DNA of 6,737 bases, from assembly GCA_903908015.1 (NCBI GenBank), contig CAIVQI010000108.1:1-6737 (forward strand), in the 5' to 3' direction. Of the stretch, positions 5,549-6,737 are shown one piece after another (within the stretch, counting starts at the first letter, position 1; each line of letters starts with the position of its first letter). The notes beneath the pieces were generated by a model, which saw only the letters and a list, made by a program, of their open reading frames with translations, did no database searches and was not told the origin of the DNA. A program made the translations under genes and the position numbers. This DNA comes from an uncultured Bacteroidota bacterium. GTDB lineage: Bacteria; Bacteroidota; Bacteroidia; UBA7662.

Positions 5549-6235
5549 TTGTCGCGCCGCAAACTCATTCATTTCGATGAAATGGACCAGATGCCGCATG
5601 TGCTGCAGCATCCGGTCGACATGCCCGGTCAATGGGCTAATTTTTGGGGCAACGACCACCCTATGGTTTTGGAGGTGGGTTGCGGAACAGGGAATTACGT
5701 ACTTGGTTTGGCTACTCGTTTACCGGATTGGAACGTGATTGGGGCCGACATTAAGGGGGCGCGCATGTGGCACGGAGCCACGAAAAGTCGCGACCTGAAC
5801 CTGTCGAATGTGGCTTTTCTGCGCTGTCGACTCGAACAGCTGCCTGATTACTTTGGCCGGGATGAAGTCTCAGAACTTTGGATCACCTTTCCTGACCCCC
5901 AGCCCCGCGCATCCCGCGAACGGAAAAGGCTCACATCCCTGCGGTTTTTGCATCTCTATCACCGCATACTTCGACCAGGGGCTCGGATTCATTTGAAAAC
6001 CGACGATCCAAACCTTTTTGCGTTCAGCGTGGAGACTTGGCGCAATGCGTGTATGAAGGTGCATTCTCTGACCTACGATCTGTACGCCGGGGATGTCTTC
6101 GGACCAGCAGTGGACATTCAAACAACGTATGAATCGCGGTTCCTCGCTGAGGGCAAGAAAATCCATTATATGTGCGCCGAATTCACCGATGAATTTCCAG
6201 TCAGCGCAGCCCAGCCTCTTCCAACAGATCAGTGA
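5549..6235 (+). CDS. trmB: tRNA (guanine-N7)-methyltransferase TrmB
   Basis: TrmB uses SAM to methylate N7 of G46 in the tRNA variable loop. Of 228 residues, motif I is VLEVGCGTGNYV (40-51), the acidic loop after strand two is VIGADIKG (63-70), and the hallmark FPDPQPRASRERKRLTS spans 114-130, followed by HLKTDDPN (148-155) and the C-terminal TTYESRFLAEGKKIHY (192-207). FPDPQP followed by KRLTS is the form I know from Bacteroidota. Start: TTG at 5549. The N-terminal RRKLIHFDEMDQMPHVLQHP matches the family's conserved start, and the first in-frame ATG (5582) would remove part of it; TAA of the previous gene lies nine bases upstream in the same frame. The six-base gap implies co-transcription with the Rrf2 gene. 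The last 35 bases overlap the convergent gene. Confidence 0.95.
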   Translation: MSRRKLIHFDEMDQMPHVLQHPVDMPGQWANFWGNDHPMVLEVGCGTGNYVLGLATRLPDWNVIGADIKGARMWHGATKSRDLNLSNVAFLRCRLEQLPDYFGRDEVSELWITFPDPQPRASRERKRLTSLRFLHLYHRILRPGARIHLKTDDPNLFAFSVETWRNACMKVHSLTYDLYAGDVFGPAVDIQTTYESRFLAEGKKIHYMCAEFTDEFPVSAAQPLPTDQ

Positions 6236-6737
6236 ATTCCTGCCAGGCGGAGTAGTCGCGTTTGCCCACCGCTGTTTCTGCTTGCCCCGACAGGCCCACC
6301 CCATAGGGCTTGAACGAATTCACCCATTCCATCGGGTGATGCATATTCGATGAGATCTCCAAAAAGCATCGGTTTTGTTCAAACAGTCCCGCCCAACTTT
6401 TGGGCAAGTCGACCGGGCTTAGCGGCTGGTTTAAGTCGGTGAGAAAAACACTTGGATCGAGCAACAGGTAGTCGAGGTCGGGCCGAAACATTTCTGGCAA
6501 TCGGCGCTGCCGGGCGTCGAATGTCCAAATAATCGGACAAGTCGGACGCATATTAATCCCTTGGGGGTTTTCGTTAGAACATGCGACCTCGAGCGCGCCG
6601 GGAACGAATTCGAGCGCGCCGGGAACGACCTCGAGCGCGCCGGGAACGACTTCAGTGGCATCAAGGCTGTTGGGATCATTCGGCTGACTGTGCACTTGGG
6701 CAGCGCGCCCGTCCGAAGGCATACTGGAATGGCGCCC
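6201..6737 (-). CDS. TrpF-like protein (phosphoribosylanthranilate isomerase-related), N-terminus outside window
   Basis: The frame is open to the right edge; an ATG at 6722 exists, but open codons (GRHSS) precede it, so the gene probably starts beyond the window. From that ATG there are 173 residues. The end, KPYGVGLSGQAETAVGKRD (138-156), aligns without gaps in spacing with the last barrel strand of TrpF (YxIDVxSxxExxPGxKD), and YLLLDP (85-90) matches the strand with the general-acid Asp. AAQVHSQPND (7-16) may correspond to VQLHGDE. TrpF catalyses the third step of the tryptophan pathway. Against it: the GGTG/GGSG loop after the Asp is not seen, the late GG of the phosphate site reads SSN, and Cys7 lies outside. 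A heptapeptide array sits at 24-44. It may be a divergent or inactive paralogue. The fold assignment is from memory of motifs only. Confidence 0.5.
   Translation of the reverse strand, partial: GRHSSMPSDGRAAQVHSQPNDPNSLDATEVVPGALEVVPGALEFVPGALEVACSNENPQGINMRPTCPIIWTFDARQRRLPEMFRPDLDYLLLDPSVFLTDLNQPLSPVDLPKSWAGLFEQNRCFLEISSNMHHPMEWVNSFKPYGVGLSGQAETAVGKRDYSAWQEFTDLLEEAGLR
6590..6652 (-). repeat. In-frame 21-bp tandem repeats in the TrpF-like gene (EVVPGAL heptapeptide)
   Basis: On the plus strand three units start at 6590, 6611 and 6632. All begin CGAGCGCGCCGGGAACGA and differ only in the last three bases. On the coding strand they give EVVPGAL (residues 24-30), EVVPGAL (31-37) and EFVPGAL (38-44), then EVAC. 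The frame is kept. The unit is unrelated in sequence to the 21-bp unit of queA but has the same period. Confidence 0.93.

Noticed and set aside
5582..5584. ATG start of TrmB
   Set aside because: It would remove the conserved KLIHFDE stretch that family members share.
5870..6304. Minus-strand frame opposite the 3' half of trmB
   Set aside because: The plus-strand protein has the full TrmB motif set, and the antisense product shows no family features.

Overview
The window looks like a piece of a moderately GC-rich Bacteroidota chromosome. The evidence is threefold. Close matches to the Bacteroidota promoter box TAnnTTTG lie just upstream of several genes. Shine-Dalgarno sequences are essentially absent. 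TrmB, QueA and PdxJ carry the sequence variants usual in that phylum. No rRNA, tRNA, CRISPR array, transposase or phage gene is visible.

Layout from left to right. The left edge (1-140) is the AT-rich 3' end of an unidentified membrane-like protein, followed by about 200 bases of non-coding DNA with short direct and inverted repeats. Two minus-strand genes follow: queA (2908 to 1562, tRNA queuosine synthesis) and downstream of it a CaiB/BaiF family III CoA-transferase (1425 to 340). The gap between them holds a 25-bp tandem repeat array that runs into the last codons of queA. Divergent from queA, across only 38 bases, starts a plus-strand series: an A-type Fe-S carrier (2947-3273), a membrane-anchored endonuclease/exonuclease/phosphatase-fold protein (3289-4176), pdxJ (4204-4941), an Rrf2-family regulator with three conserved cysteines (5099-5542) and trmB (5549-6235, tRNA m7G46). 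A minus-strand gene that enters from the right edge overlaps the 3' end of trmB by 35 bases. It is best read as a TrpF-like protein without its N-terminus.

Functionally the region is housekeeping: two tRNA modification enzymes, PLP synthesis, Fe-S cluster assembly and a probable Fe-S regulator. A link (PLP serves cysteine desulfurase, which feeds the A-type carrier; the Rrf2 protein may sense Fe-S status) is plausible but is inference from neighbourhood only.

The most unusual signal is repeat structure. Two unrelated conserved genes (queA and the TrpF-like gene) each carry an in-frame array of 21-bp units encoding a heptapeptide, with different unit sequences. A third, intergenic array has a 25-bp period. 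Three short tandem arrays in under 7 kb of core genes suggest an active process of repeat formation or insertion in this genome. A second theme is promoter boxes placed so close to start codons that the transcripts would be leaderless or nearly so.
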